DNA of 64,000 nt from Qipengyuania sphaerica (GCF_019711595.1 NZ_JAIGNR010000001.1:806001-870000); one strand, 5' to 3'. Positions 54,528-63,278 are shown, counted from the stretch's first letter. The notes: a model not told the origin generated them from the letters alone. Translations and numbers: made by a program.

Positions 54528-55739
54528 ATGTCGACAGTTCTGGTCATCGGTGCGGGCGGCGTCAGCTCGGTCTGCGTTCACAAGATGGCGATGAACAAGG
54601 ATATCTTCACCGATATCCATCTCGCCAGCCGCACCAAGTCCAAATGCGATGCCATCGCTGCCAGCGTGAAAGAGCGCACCGGCGTCGACATCTCGACCTA
54701 CGAGATCGACGCCGAGGAAGTACCCGCGATGGTCAACCTCATCAGGAAGGTCCAGCCCAGCCTCGTGGTCAATCTCGCGCTGCCCTACCAGGACCTGCCG
54801 ATCATGGATGCCTGCCTCGAGGCAGGCGTGAGCTATCTCGACACCGCGAACTACGAGCCCAAGGACGAGGCCAAGTTCGAATATCACTGGCAGTGGGCCT
54901 ATCACGACCGCTTCAAGGATGCCGGCCTGATGGCGCTGCTGGGTTCGGGCTTCGATCCGGGCGTCACATCCGTCTTCACCATGTGGCTCAAGAAGCACAA
55001 GCTCAAGACCATCCGCCAGCTCGACATCCTCGATTGCAACGGCGGCGATCACGGCCAGGCCTTTGCCACCAACTTCAACCCGGAAATCAACATCCGCGAA
55101 GTGACCGCGCCTGCGCGTCACTGGGAGAATGGCGAATTCGTCGAGACCCCGGCGATGGCGAAGAAAGTCGAATTCGACTTCGAGGGCGTCGGCCCCAAGA
55201 ACATGTACATGATGTATCACGAGGAGCTGGAAAGCCTCGCCAAGTTCAATCCGGAACTCGAGCGTGCGCGCTTCTGGATGACCTTCGGCGATGAATACAT
55301 CAAGCACCTTACCGTGCTGCAGAATGTCGGCATGACGCGGATCGACCCGATCAAGTACAAGGGCAAGGAAATCATCCCGCTGCAATTCCTCGCCGCAGTG
55401 CTGCCCAAGCCCGAAACGCTGGGCGAGACGACCAAGGGCAACACCAACATCGGCGTGATCGCGACCGGCGAAGCGCTCGACGGGTCGGGCGAGAAGACCT
55501 TCTACATCAACAACATTTGCAGCCACGAAGCGGCCTACGAGGAAACCGGCAACCAGGCCGTATCCTACACCACCGGCGTGCCCGCGATGATCGGCTCGGC
55601 CATGATGGTCACCGGCAAGTGGGCAGGCGACGGCGTGTTCAACATGGAGGAAATGGACCCCGATCCCTTCATGGAGATGCTCAACGAACACGGCCTGCCC
55701 TGGCAGGTGAAGGAAATGGACGGTCCGGTCGATTTCTGA
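54528..55739 (+). CDS. Carboxynor/carboxyspermidine dehydrogenase (saccharopine dehydrogenase family)
   Basis: A 403-residue NADPH-dependent enzyme of the saccharopine dehydrogenase family, with the Rossmann motif VLVIGAGGVSSVCVHKMA at the N-terminus. The bacterial branch with NYEPKDEAKFEYHWQWAY and ILDCNGGDHGQAF condenses a diamine with aspartate semialdehyde to carboxy(nor)spermidine. The assignment is strengthened by the matching decarboxylase gene 3 kb downstream and ornithine decarboxylase beyond it. With putrescine as substrate the product would be carboxyspermidine. It overlaps the next gene by one base (TGATG). Confidence 0.88.
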   Translation: MSTVLVIGAGGVSSVCVHKMAMNKDIFTDIHLASRTKSKCDAIAASVKERTGVDISTYEIDAEEVPAMVNLIRKVQPSLVVNLALPYQDLPIMDACLEAGVSYLDTANYEPKDEAKFEYHWQWAYHDRFKDAGLMALLGSGFDPGVTSVFTMWLKKHKLKTIRQLDILDCNGGDHGQAFATNFNPEINIREVTAPARHWENGEFVETPAMAKKVEFDFEGVGPKNMYMMYHEELESLAKFNPELERARFWMTFGDEYIKHLTVLQNVGMTRIDPIKYKGKEIIPLQFLAAVLPKPETLGETTKGNTNIGVIATGEALDGSGEKTFYINNICSHEAAYEETGNQAVSYTTGVPAMIGSAMMVTGKWAGDGVFNMEEMDPDPFMEMLNEHGLPWQVKEMDGPVDF

Positions 55740-56176
55740 TGCGTCACCGCGGCGTCTTCCTGCTAGCGGCGCTCGCCCTGACAGGCTGCGTCGTGCCGGA
55801 GCCGCAAGCCGATCCGGTGCAGCAGGAAGAACCGCAAGCGGAAACCAACGGTGAAACCCAGACTGTATCGCAAGGAATGCCGGTCCCTCCCGACCATGTC
55901 ATGTCCGCCGAAGAGCATCGTGGCTGCTACGAAAAGGGAGGCTTCGTCGACCGGCGCGGCATGATCGGGGCAGAAGTTTGCGTCATGCCCTACGCCGATG
56001 GCGGGAAAGCCTGCACCGATGGCGACGAGTGCGAAGGCCGCTGCATTGCCGAGGGCCGTGTCGGCACGCCGCCGGGTGAAACGATAACCGGTATCTGCCA
56101 GCGCGACGACCACCTGTTCGGCTGTTTCGGCATCGTGGAGGACGGCAGGATCGAGGCCGGCTTATGCGTCGACTGA
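55739..56176 (+). CDS. Cysteine-containing lipoprotein, function unknown
   Basis: A 145-residue protein with a lipoprotein signal (FLLAALALTGC, Cys18), an acidic Pro/Glu/Gln-rich linker and a compact C-terminal domain with eight or so cysteines (RGCYEKGG, EVCVMPYADGGKACTDGDECEGRC, CQRDDHLFGC), suggesting several disulfides. No family is recognised. It starts within the stop of the dehydrogenase and overlaps the next lipoprotein by 13 bases, so it is part of that operon. Confidence 0.72.
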   Translation: MRHRGVFLLAALALTGCVVPEPQADPVQQEEPQAETNGETQTVSQGMPVPPDHVMSAEEHRGCYEKGGFVDRRGMIGAEVCVMPYADGGKACTDGDECEGRCIAEGRVGTPPGETITGICQRDDHLFGCFGIVEDGRIEAGLCVD

Positions 56177-57150
56177 CTTGTGCCTTGCTGGGCCTCACCC
56201 TTGCATCTTGCAGCGGCGGCCAGCCCGCGCGCGAGGAAGCACCACGCCTCGATTTCGACGAAAACTGGCCCGACATTCCCGATGACGCAGTGTTCGGTGA
56301 ACCGAGCGCGGTCGATGTCGACAGCCACGGACATATCTTCGTATTGCACCGGGCGGGGCGGGCCTGGGAAGAATCGTTCTCGGCTGAGCCAATCGAAGAG
56401 CCGACCGTCTTCATGTTCGCAGCGAATGGCAAGCTGCTGGGCAAATGGGGCGCGGGCGCATTCATCATGCCGCACGGCCTCTCGGTAGACGAGGACAACA
56501 ACGTCTGGATCACCGATGTCGGGCGCGAGCAGGTATTCCGCTTCAGCCACGAGGGCGCCCAGCAACTTGTCCTGGGCGAACGCGGGGTGGCGGGCCAGGA
56601 TGGCAAGCATTTCGGGAGGCCAGCCGATGTGGCTTTCTCGCAAGGACGCGTGCTTGTGGCCGATGGCTATGTGAACACGCGTGTTGCCGTGTTCGACCGC
56701 GAGGGCAATTTCATCACCCAGTGGGGCGAGCCGGGGGACGGCGCGGGTGAGTTCGACCTGCCGCATGCCATCTCTGCCGATGCCGAACATATCTACGTCG
56801 CCGACCGCGAAAATGCTCGTGTGCAGGTCCTGTCGCTCGATGGCGAACCGCGGGGCGAACTGCGCGCTAAGCAAAGCGGGCACCCCTATTCGGCCAAGCC
56901 CATCGGCAGCGGATACGTCCTTGTGATCGAGGGCCGCGATATGCTCGACCGGCAGGGCGCGATCGGGCGTATTTATCGGCCCGATGGCGAGTTGGAGCGG
57001 GTATTCGATGCCGGTGTCGATCCGCGCACCGGAACGAGCCTCGGCCACGATATCGCGATCGGACGCGATGGCAGCGTCTACATGGTCGACAACAAGGCGG
57101 GCCGGGTAATCAAGTTCGAGCTGGCGAGGGCTGGTCTCGAGCAGGAGTGA
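56164..57150 (+). CDS. NHL-repeat beta-propeller lipoprotein
   Basis: A 328-residue protein with a lipobox (LTLASC, Cys16) and a six-bladed beta-propeller of NHL repeats: repeated patterns such as MPHGLSVDEDNNVWITDVGREQVFRF, FDLPHAISADAEHIYVADREN and VYMVDNKAGRVIKF are visible across the length. It resembles the peptidylglycine alpha-hydroxyglycine lyase-like propellers, but a binding role is as likely. It overlaps the preceding lipoprotein by 13 bases and the convergent hydrolase by 41. Confidence 0.82.
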   Translation: MRRLTCALLGLTLASCSGGQPAREEAPRLDFDENWPDIPDDAVFGEPSAVDVDSHGHIFVLHRAGRAWEESFSAEPIEEPTVFMFAANGKLLGKWGAGAFIMPHGLSVDEDNNVWITDVGREQVFRFSHEGAQQLVLGERGVAGQDGKHFGRPADVAFSQGRVLVADGYVNTRVAVFDREGNFITQWGEPGDGAGEFDLPHAISADAEHIYVADRENARVQVLSLDGEPRGELRAKQSGHPYSAKPIGSGYVLVIEGRDMLDRQGAIGRIYRPDGELERVFDAGVDPRTGTSLGHDIAIGRDGSVYMVDNKAGRVIKFELARAGLEQE

Positions 57151-58531
57151 GAGCGAAGCGAAGGCCGATTGTCGTTAGAGCCCAGAGCACCGCAGTGACG
57201 GCCGTCGCAACCGATAACCAGCCGAAGTCCGGCACGAACAGGATCGTCGCCGCAATGTCCGCGCCGAATGAGGCAGGTATTCCGAAGACAAATCCCCAGG
57301 CGAGTAGAAGCGCAAGCAGGATAGAGAGCCAGAAGTGGATCGTGCGCCACCGGCTCTTCCGGCGCGGCTCGTGGCGTCGCTTCCATGCACGGTAGATACC
57401 GAAGAGGAACAGGATCGGTAGAACGCAAAGGGCGATGAAAATTATGACAAAGGGTGTCGCGTCTGCGGCCTCGGGAGCTTCAAGGCCTAACGCCTCGGAA
57501 GTGAGACCCAACCGCAGTTCCCCAGTCCGCCCGAAGGCGAGACCGCTGCCAGCGTTCATCAGCACCGCGCTGCCCCTGCGCTTTTCGGGGAGCATGGCGA
57601 CGATCGCGTCGTAACCCGCATTAGAGCCGCCGTGCCAAACGCGCCCGGTGCCTGCATCGATATTCCAGCCATAACCGTATTCGGGCGCCACCGGATCGTC
57701 GGATCGCATCATTCGCGCTTTACCTTGGGCGCTGAGGATATCGTCTTTCTGGTTCATCATAAGAGCCATGTATCGCGCCATGTCCCGCGCACTGGCGGCG
57801 ATCCCGCCCTGCGGCGCGCTGCCCGCTCCGGTCATGTTCTTGGAAAGGGCGTGGAATCCTCCGAACCACGGGCGATGTCCTTGCGCCAGTTCGCCGGACC
57901 TCGCGGCGGGATGGACGAAACTGTCGCGCATGCCCGCCGGAGCCAAGATGTTTTCTTCGACATAGTCGGCATAGGTCTGTTCGCTCACGACTTCGATGAT
58001 CCGGCCAAGCAACTGGTAGTTGGCATTGGAATATTGGTGGGTCGAGCCGGTAGGATTGCCCGGTTCGACCCCGACCAGCGCCTCCACGCGGCGGGCCAGC
58101 GCCTCGCCATCTTCGTCAAAATCGGTTTGTGTCGTGTTGCCCTGTGCCGTGGTGAAGCCGCTGGTATGATTGAGCAGGCGATGGACAGGTATCGAACCCG
58201 CAGCGGTGCCTTCGAACTCAGGTAGGTAGCGGGACACGGGCGCATCGAGTTCGATCTCACCCGCCTCGACGAGTTGCATTATGGATAGCGCGGTAAAGCT
58301 CTTGGAAATCGAACCGACGAGGAACGGCGTGTCCGGCAATATCGGTCCTTCCTTGCCGAGTTCGCGCACGCCGGAAACCTCGATTAACACGGTTTCACCA
58401 TTTTCGGTCACCGCGTGGGCGACTCCGGGAAAATCCCGAGCACCGAAGCGATCGAGCGACGGCGCGTTCTCAGCCGACAGTCCTGCCGAAAACAGCAGAA
58501 GTCCGCAAAGCGCAATCAATCGAGCCAGCAT
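57110..58531 (-). CDS. Serine hydrolase of the beta-lactamase family with C-terminal membrane domain
   Basis: A 473-residue S12-type hydrolase with a signal peptide (LIALCGLLLFSAGLSA). The nucleophile is in VGSISKSF (SxxK), the second motif is the classic YSN in YSNANYQLLG. From about residue 355 three to four membrane helices follow (FVIIFIALCVLPILFLF and others), anchoring a periplasmic catalytic domain. The substrate is unknown. Its end overlaps the propeller gene by 41 bases on the other strand. Confidence 0.86.
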   Translation of the reverse strand: MLARLIALCGLLLFSAGLSAENAPSLDRFGARDFPGVAHAVTENGETVLIEVSGVRELGKEGPILPDTPFLVGSISKSFTALSIMQLVEAGEIELDAPVSRYLPEFEGTAAGSIPVHRLLNHTSGFTTAQGNTTQTDFDEDGEALARRVEALVGVEPGNPTGSTHQYSNANYQLLGRIIEVVSEQTYADYVEENILAPAGMRDSFVHPAARSGELAQGHRPWFGGFHALSKNMTGAGSAPQGGIAASARDMARYMALMMNQKDDILSAQGKARMMRSDDPVAPEYGYGWNIDAGTGRVWHGGSNAGYDAIVAMLPEKRRGSAVLMNAGSGLAFGRTGELRLGLTSEALGLEAPEAADATPFVIIFIALCVLPILFLFGIYRAWKRRHEPRRKSRWRTIHFWLSILLALLLAWGFVFGIPASFGADIAATILFVPDFGWLSVATAVTAVLWALTTIGLRFALTPARDQPSPART

Positions 58532-58605
58532 ATCGATCCTCCCCAGCTGTCAGCACTAGCAAATTTACCGGCACAAACGAAACGGGCGTTGATCTGTCGC
58601 GGCAC

Positions 58606-59802
58606 ATGGCCGAAAGCGCTGCCATGGAAACCAAAGCCGGCGATCCGGGCGCCTTCGCCCATTTCGATCTCACCCGTGTCGACAGCCCCGCCTTCGTGGT
58701 GGATGCGGCGAAATTGCGCGCCAATTGCCAGGTGCTGGCGGAAATCCGCGACGAGGCGGAGATCAAGGTGCTCTCCGCGCTCAAGGCATTCAGCATGTGG
58801 AGCGCGGCGCCGATCATCGGCGAATATCTCGACGGCGTGTGCACTTCCGGCCTGTGGGAAGCGCGGCTGGCGAGCGAATTCTACGATGGCGAGATCAGCA
58901 CCTATTGTGCCGCCTACAAGCCCGAGGAACTGGACGAGGTCTGCCGCCTGTCCGACCACGTCATCTTCAATTCGCCCGGCCAGATGGAGCGCGCCGCGCT
59001 GATCCTCGAGAACGCCCGCGCATCCGGGCAGGACTTCGAAGTCGGCCTGCGCATCAACCCGCAGGTGCCGACCGGCGAGGTGCCGCGCTACGACCCTTCC
59101 AGCCCCGGCAGTCGGCTCGGCTTCCCGCTCGACCAGCTGACGCCCGAAATCATGGAGCATGTCGAGGGCATTCACTTCCACAATCTGTGCGAACAGGATC
59201 TCGAGCCGCTGATCCAGACCTGGGATCGCGTGTTCGATGCGATCGAGCCTTGGTTCGGCCAGCTCAAATGGATCAACATGGGCGGCGGCCACCATATCAC
59301 CCGCGCCGATTACCAGCGCGAGGAACTGGTCGAATTCCTCAAGGACGCCAAGGACGACACGGGCGCGGAAATCTACCTCGAACCGGGCGAGGCGGTGGCG
59401 CTCGATGCGGGCATCCTCGTCGGCACGATTCTCGACACCGGCTTCAACGGCGTGCCTGTCGCCATCGCCGACGTGTCCGCCACCTGCCACATGCCCGACG
59501 TGATCGAAGCCCCCTATCGCCCCGCCATGCTGGGCGAGGCCACCGACCACGAGACCCCCGAAGTCCGCATTGGTGGCCCCTCGTGCCTCGCGGGCGATGT
59601 CATCGGCGATTACCGCATTCCCGGCGGTGCCGAGGTAGGCAAGCGTTTCGCCTTCCTCGACCAGGCGCATTATTCGATGGTCAAGACCAACACCTTCAAC
59701 GGCGTGCAGCTTCCCAGCATCTACATGTGGGACAGCGATACCGACCAGCTCGAGCTGGTGCGCGAGTTCGGCTACGAAACTTTCCGCGACAGGCTGAGCT
59801 GA
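58606..59802 (+). CDS. nspC: Carboxynorspermidine/carboxyspermidine decarboxylase
   Basis: A 398-residue alanine-racemase-fold (type III) PLP decarboxylase. The PLP Lys is in VLSALKAFSMWS, with GIHFHNLCEQ, NMGGGHHI and EPGEAVAL following, a pattern specific to the NspC branch rather than to ornithine or diaminopimelate decarboxylases. It converts carboxy(nor)spermidine to (nor)spermidine. With the dehydrogenase at 54.5 kb and the ornithine decarboxylase next, it completes a spermidine pathway. ATG 58606 is used; ATG 58624 is possible. Confidence 0.93.
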   Translation: MAESAAMETKAGDPGAFAHFDLTRVDSPAFVVDAAKLRANCQVLAEIRDEAEIKVLSALKAFSMWSAAPIIGEYLDGVCTSGLWEARLASEFYDGEISTYCAAYKPEELDEVCRLSDHVIFNSPGQMERAALILENARASGQDFEVGLRINPQVPTGEVPRYDPSSPGSRLGFPLDQLTPEIMEHVEGIHFHNLCEQDLEPLIQTWDRVFDAIEPWFGQLKWINMGGGHHITRADYQREELVEFLKDAKDDTGAEIYLEPGEAVALDAGILVGTILDTGFNGVPVAIADVSATCHMPDVIEAPYRPAMLGEATDHETPEVRIGGPSCLAGDVIGDYRIPGGAEVGKRFAFLDQAHYSMVKTNTFNGVQLPSIYMWDSDTDQLELVREFGYETFRDRLS

Positions 59803-59881
59803 AGCTCGGCCCACCCCGTACAAGGCCCGCCGCATCCCGCGAAAACTTGCGTATTGCATGGTGCATATTCACTTGCGTTTC

Positions 59882-59977
59882 ATGACACAGGATTTATATG
59901 CGCGCCTCCTGCTGCCCCAAGGGGACTTCCTAACCGCAAGGCAGCTTGTCGTTTCATGGTCCGCAAGGACCGTTTAG
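59882..59977 (+). CDS. Putative leader peptide of the ornithine decarboxylase gene
   Basis: A 31-codon reading frame beginning MTQDLYARLLLPQ and ending WSARTV. Its TAG stop (59975-59977) overlaps the AGGGGG Shine-Dalgarno sequence (59976-59981) of the decarboxylase. It has no clear ribosome-binding site of its own. The case for translation is positional: it spans both leader hairpins and ends exactly at the downstream ribosome site, as a regulatory uORF would. A second short frame from ATG 59898 (11 codons) is an alternative. Confidence 0.4.
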   Translation: MTQDLYARLLLPQGDFLTARQLVVSWSARTV

Positions 59978-59990
59978 GGGGTCCCTTGAG
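59901..59990 (+). ncRNA. speF-type leader RNA with alternative hairpins
   Basis: The leader before the ornithine decarboxylase has three pairings. GCTGCC (59911-59916) pairs with GGCAGC (59940-59945). GGTCC-GCAA-GGACC (59958-59971) forms a tetraloop hairpin. The same GGACC, extended to CAAGGACC (59964-59971), can instead pair with GGTCCCTTG (59980-59988), which would bury part of the AGGGGG ribosome site. A speF leader motif before ornithine decarboxylase genes is described in alphaproteobacteria (Rfam speF); the match here is by position and general structure, not by a covariance search. Confidence 0.6.
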
Positions 59991-61193
59991 TTGCAGCATT
60001 TTCCTGACGCCCGGTCCGTAGTTCGCGCCCTCGCGCCCGACGAACCCGTTATCCTGAATCGCCCGCATGCCGCTGCGCGCGCTGCCCGCTTCTTCGTGGA
60101 GAAGTTTCCGGGCAAGTCGCTCTATGCGGTAAAGGCGAATCCCTCGCCCGACCTCGTGCAGATCCTGTGGGACAGTGGCGTCACGCATTACGACGTCGCC
60201 TCGATCGCCGAGGTGCGCATGGTGCGCTCGGTGCTGCCCGATGCGACGCTGTGCTTCATGCACCCGGTCAAATCGCCCGGCGCGATCCGCGAGGCCTATT
60301 TCAAGCACGGCGTGAAGACCTTCAGCCTCGATTCGTCGGAAGAGCTGCTGAAGATCGTCGAGGCGACCCGCGGCGAGGATGGCGAACCCGCTTCCGACCT
60401 GCGCCTTTGCGTGCGCCTGCGCGTCTCGTCCGAGCATGCCGCGCTGAGCCTTGCTGCCAAGTTCGGCTGCGACCTGACCGAAGCGCCAGCGCTGCTTCAG
60501 GAAACCCGCCAGTATGCCGACTGGCTGGGCGTGTGCTTCCACGTCGGTAGCCAGGCGATGAGCCCGTTTGCCTATGTGCAGGCATTGGACCGCACGCGCG
60601 CTGCGATCGCCCAAGCTTCGGTGGTCATCGACATGGTGGACGTGGGCGGGGGCTTCCCCTCGGTCTATCCGGGCATGGAGCCGCCGCCGCTCGAAGACTA
60701 TTTCAAGATCATCCACCAGCACTTCTACGCGCTGCCGATCGCCTATAACGCAGAGCTGTGGTGCGAACCCGGCCGCGCGCTGTGCGCCGAATACAGCAGC
60801 CTCGTGGTCAAGGTGGAAAAGCGCCGCGGCGAGGAACTCTACATCAACGACGGCGCATACGGCGCGCTGTTCGATGCCGCGCACGTGGACTGGAAATTCC
60901 CCGTCCGCGCGCTCGAAGACGACCTGATCAAGCCCGAGATGGACTTCGCCTTCTACGGTCCGACCTGCGACGATGCCGACTACATGCCCGGACCCTTCGC
61001 CCTGCCGGAGGACATCCAGGCAGGCGATTACATCGAGATCGGCATGCTCGGCGCCTATGGCGCGGCGATGAAGACCGACTTCAACGGTTTCGGCGCGGCA
61101 GAGCGCATCATCGTGACCGACGAGCCGATGGCAAGCCTCTACGACGGCAGCCGCACGCTTCCGGCGGCGGACAACGTGGTGAGCCTGCGGTAA
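59991..61193 (+). CDS. Ornithine decarboxylase (type III, PLP-dependent)
   Basis: A 400-residue alanine-racemase-fold decarboxylase that makes putrescine from ornithine, possibly also cadaverine from lysine. The PLP Lys is in SLYAVKANPSPD; HVGSQ, VDVGGGFPSVYPG, CEPGRALC and the active-site Cys loop YGPTCDDADYMPGP follow. The start is set at TTG 59991, nine bases after AGGGGG, because conserved sequence begins at LQHFPDARS; a reading from TTG 59946 would run through the leader hairpins. Regulation by the leader RNA and uORF is likely. Confidence 0.92.
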   Translation: MQHFPDARSVVRALAPDEPVILNRPHAAARAARFFVEKFPGKSLYAVKANPSPDLVQILWDSGVTHYDVASIAEVRMVRSVLPDATLCFMHPVKSPGAIREAYFKHGVKTFSLDSSEELLKIVEATRGEDGEPASDLRLCVRLRVSSEHAALSLAAKFGCDLTEAPALLQETRQYADWLGVCFHVGSQAMSPFAYVQALDRTRAAIAQASVVIDMVDVGGGFPSVYPGMEPPPLEDYFKIIHQHFYALPIAYNAELWCEPGRALCAEYSSLVVKVEKRRGEELYINDGAYGALFDAAHVDWKFPVRALEDDLIKPEMDFAFYGPTCDDADYMPGPFALPEDIQAGDYIEIGMLGAYGAAMKTDFNGFGAAERIIVTDEPMASLYDGSRTLPAADNVVSLR

Positions 61194-61205
61194 GAGATAT
61201 TCCGC

Positions 61206-62315
61206 TTACTTTCCGATGTTGTCGGAAAGCGAGACGAAGTATTCCTCCACTCGTTCATCGCCGAACAGGCTGCCGACGATCCTGACCATCACCCGGTGGC
61301 CTTCTGCGCCATTTGTGAGTGCGATCACTCCGCGCCTGGCTACCGGATCGTAGATGGCCAGCGATGCTTCGCCGTGATCGCCGCCGGAATGCTGCATGAT
61401 GGTGCGATCGCCCCAGTCATGGACGAACCAGCCAAGGCCCCAGCCTTCGTTTTCCGGACAGAATTCAGCTGCCTCGGCGCTCCCGTCGCACCGGAAATGC
61501 TCCTGGTAGGAGTGGACGATGGTCGACTGCAACTGGCGCAGTTCGGGCGACACATCGTCGCCTTCGAAGACCGACAGCATGAAGCGCGCATATTCACGCG
61601 GTGTGGTGCGCAAATCGTCGCTGGCAACCGGCTCCTGCCGGATGGCATTATGGACCGCTTCACCTGCCTTGTAAGGCACGGCGAGGTGTCCCCGCCATTT
61701 CGGCGCGACGGTATATCCTGAAAGAGGCATGTCGGCGGGATCGAAAACCAGCTCCTGCGCCATTGCCTCGAAATCGCGGCCGGTTGCGGCAGCGACCGCT
61801 TTCATCATCCACTCGTAACCTTCGCCCGAATATCCCGTCTTCGTATCGGGATCGCGCGAAAACTGAAGCACCCCGTCCGTCTGGTAGCGCCAGTTCGTAA
61901 AGCCTGTGCGGTGGCGCATGACCAAATCGGGCGTCAGCATGCGGATACGCGGATCGTCGGCGACGTCCTTTTCCACATGATGATCCGCCAGGGGCATGTC
62001 GAGCGAGACATCTCCCTTTGTTGCGAGGCGCAGGACCACTTCTGCCGTGACCGGCTTGGTCAGCGAAGCGACATTGTACAGCGTCTCATCATTTGCCGGA
62101 AAGCCCCAGCTTTGCTGGCCGTACTGGCGAACGAACGCGATCTCGCCGTTTTCGATGTAGGCGACACCCACGCTGGGCACGTCGTATTTGGCGAGCAAAA
62201 GCGGTGCTTGTTCGTCCAGCCAGATACGCTTTTCCGGTGCACTGGCCGGTGCGGTTTGCGCGCCAACAGGTGTAGCTACGGCAATCGACAATGCCGCGAT
62301 AAACTTCGACTTCAT
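61206..62315 (-). CDS. Serine hydrolase of the beta-lactamase family
   Basis: A 369-residue S12-type hydrolase with a signal peptide (MKSKFIAALSIAVATPVGAQ). The nucleophile is in NVASLTKPVT (SxxK) and the second motif is YSGEGYEWM. The C-terminal region has HSGGDHGEASLAIYDP in the place of the KTG-like strand. It is a paralogue, but not a close copy, of the hydrolases at 18.2 and 57.1 kb. Substrate unknown. Confidence 0.87.
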   Translation of the reverse strand: MKSKFIAALSIAVATPVGAQTAPASAPEKRIWLDEQAPLLLAKYDVPSVGVAYIENGEIAFVRQYGQQSWGFPANDETLYNVASLTKPVTAEVVLRLATKGDVSLDMPLADHHVEKDVADDPRIRMLTPDLVMRHRTGFTNWRYQTDGVLQFSRDPDTKTGYSGEGYEWMMKAVAAATGRDFEAMAQELVFDPADMPLSGYTVAPKWRGHLAVPYKAGEAVHNAIRQEPVASDDLRTTPREYARFMLSVFEGDDVSPELRQLQSTIVHSYQEHFRCDGSAEAAEFCPENEGWGLGWFVHDWGDRTIMQHSGGDHGEASLAIYDPVARRGVIALTNGAEGHRVMVRIVGSLFGDERVEEYFVSLSDNIGK

Positions 62316-62405
62316 GACCCCTCCATCAAGTGTGGCGCTGACCTAATACACTATGGTGGGGAGTTCAACCCGGAAGTTCGTGGGTTCGACGCGCAAAATC
62401 TTCCG

Positions 62406-63194
62406 TTAGTTGCCGAAGCGGAGCAGCACCTGCGCACCGGCGCCGAGATCCGGGCTGCCGTCTGCTAGGCCGGTGTAGGCATAGCCTTGCAACCGGAGGC
62501 TATCGCTGAGCTTGTGCGTGGCCGAGCCGGTCAGCTCGCTGCGGTTGGGGGCGTCGGGCAGCGATCCGTCGCGCCAGTCGTAGTCGAGGCCCCAGGTGGT
62601 GTCGCCGTTCATTAGAAACAGGCTCGCGCCTCCCAGCCACACGTCCCGCAGTGCGAAAGTGTCGCTGCTGCCGTTGAAGCGGCGGCCCGCGCGCACTGCG
62701 GCGCTGACATCACCAAAGACCTGCATCAGCTCGCCCTGCATGGTGAAATCGGTCGTGCCCGTACCGAGCGATTTCTCGGTCGATGCCGTGGGCAGCTTCA
62801 CCTTGCCGGTAGCGTCGAAATAGGTCGCATCGGACAGGGCAAAGGAATAGGTCGCCGCCGCAGTAATATCTCCCAGTCCAGAGCGGGTTGCGGTTTCCAC
62901 CGGATCACCGCCTCCGCCGCCCCCGCGGCCCGGACCGCGTACGCCGCCATCGCCAGGGATCACGCCCGTGGGACCGTCGACCGTCACCCAGGGAACCGAA
63001 ACGCGGACACTGAAGTCGCCCGATTTAACCTTCACCGAGACGGGAACGGCGAGCATGGTGGTATCGACATCCTCGCCATAATCGCCGCTGGAATAATCGG
63101 CGCCGACACCGACCTGGACATAGTCCTGGGCCGATACGGAGTGGGGAAGAGCGAAAGCGGACACGGCTAGAGTGCCGGCAACGAGGCGGTTCAT
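62406..63194 (-). CDS. Outer-membrane beta-barrel protein (transporter-like)
   Basis: A 262-residue protein with a signal peptide ending HSVSAQ and an alternating hydrophobic pattern of beta strands through to a terminal aromatic strand (GAGAQVLLRFGN). A glycine-rich loop (GRGGGGGGDP) near residue 95 is probably surface exposed. It resembles the MetA/phenol-degradation transporter-like barrels. It is followed in transcription by nothing on the same strand for 90 bases, and preceded by the low-complexity exported protein 84 bases upstream. Confidence 0.7.
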   Translation of the reverse strand: MNRLVAGTLAVSAFALPHSVSAQDYVQVGVGADYSSGDYGEDVDTTMLAVPVSVKVKSGDFSVRVSVPWVTVDGPTGVIPGDGGVRGPGRGGGGGGDPVETATRSGLGDITAAATYSFALSDATYFDATGKVKLPTASTEKSLGTGTTDFTMQGELMQVFGDVSAAVRAGRRFNGSSDTFALRDVWLGGASLFLMNGDTTWGLDYDWRDGSLPDAPNRSELTGSATHKLSDSLRLQGYAYTGLADGSPDLGAGAQVLLRFGN

Positions 63195-63278
63195 CGGGTC
63201 ATTCCTGAAAATGATGGAGCACTTGCCGGCCGGCGTCCTGAACCGCCGACCGGCATCGCGCGAATTATGCGGGCTGGA

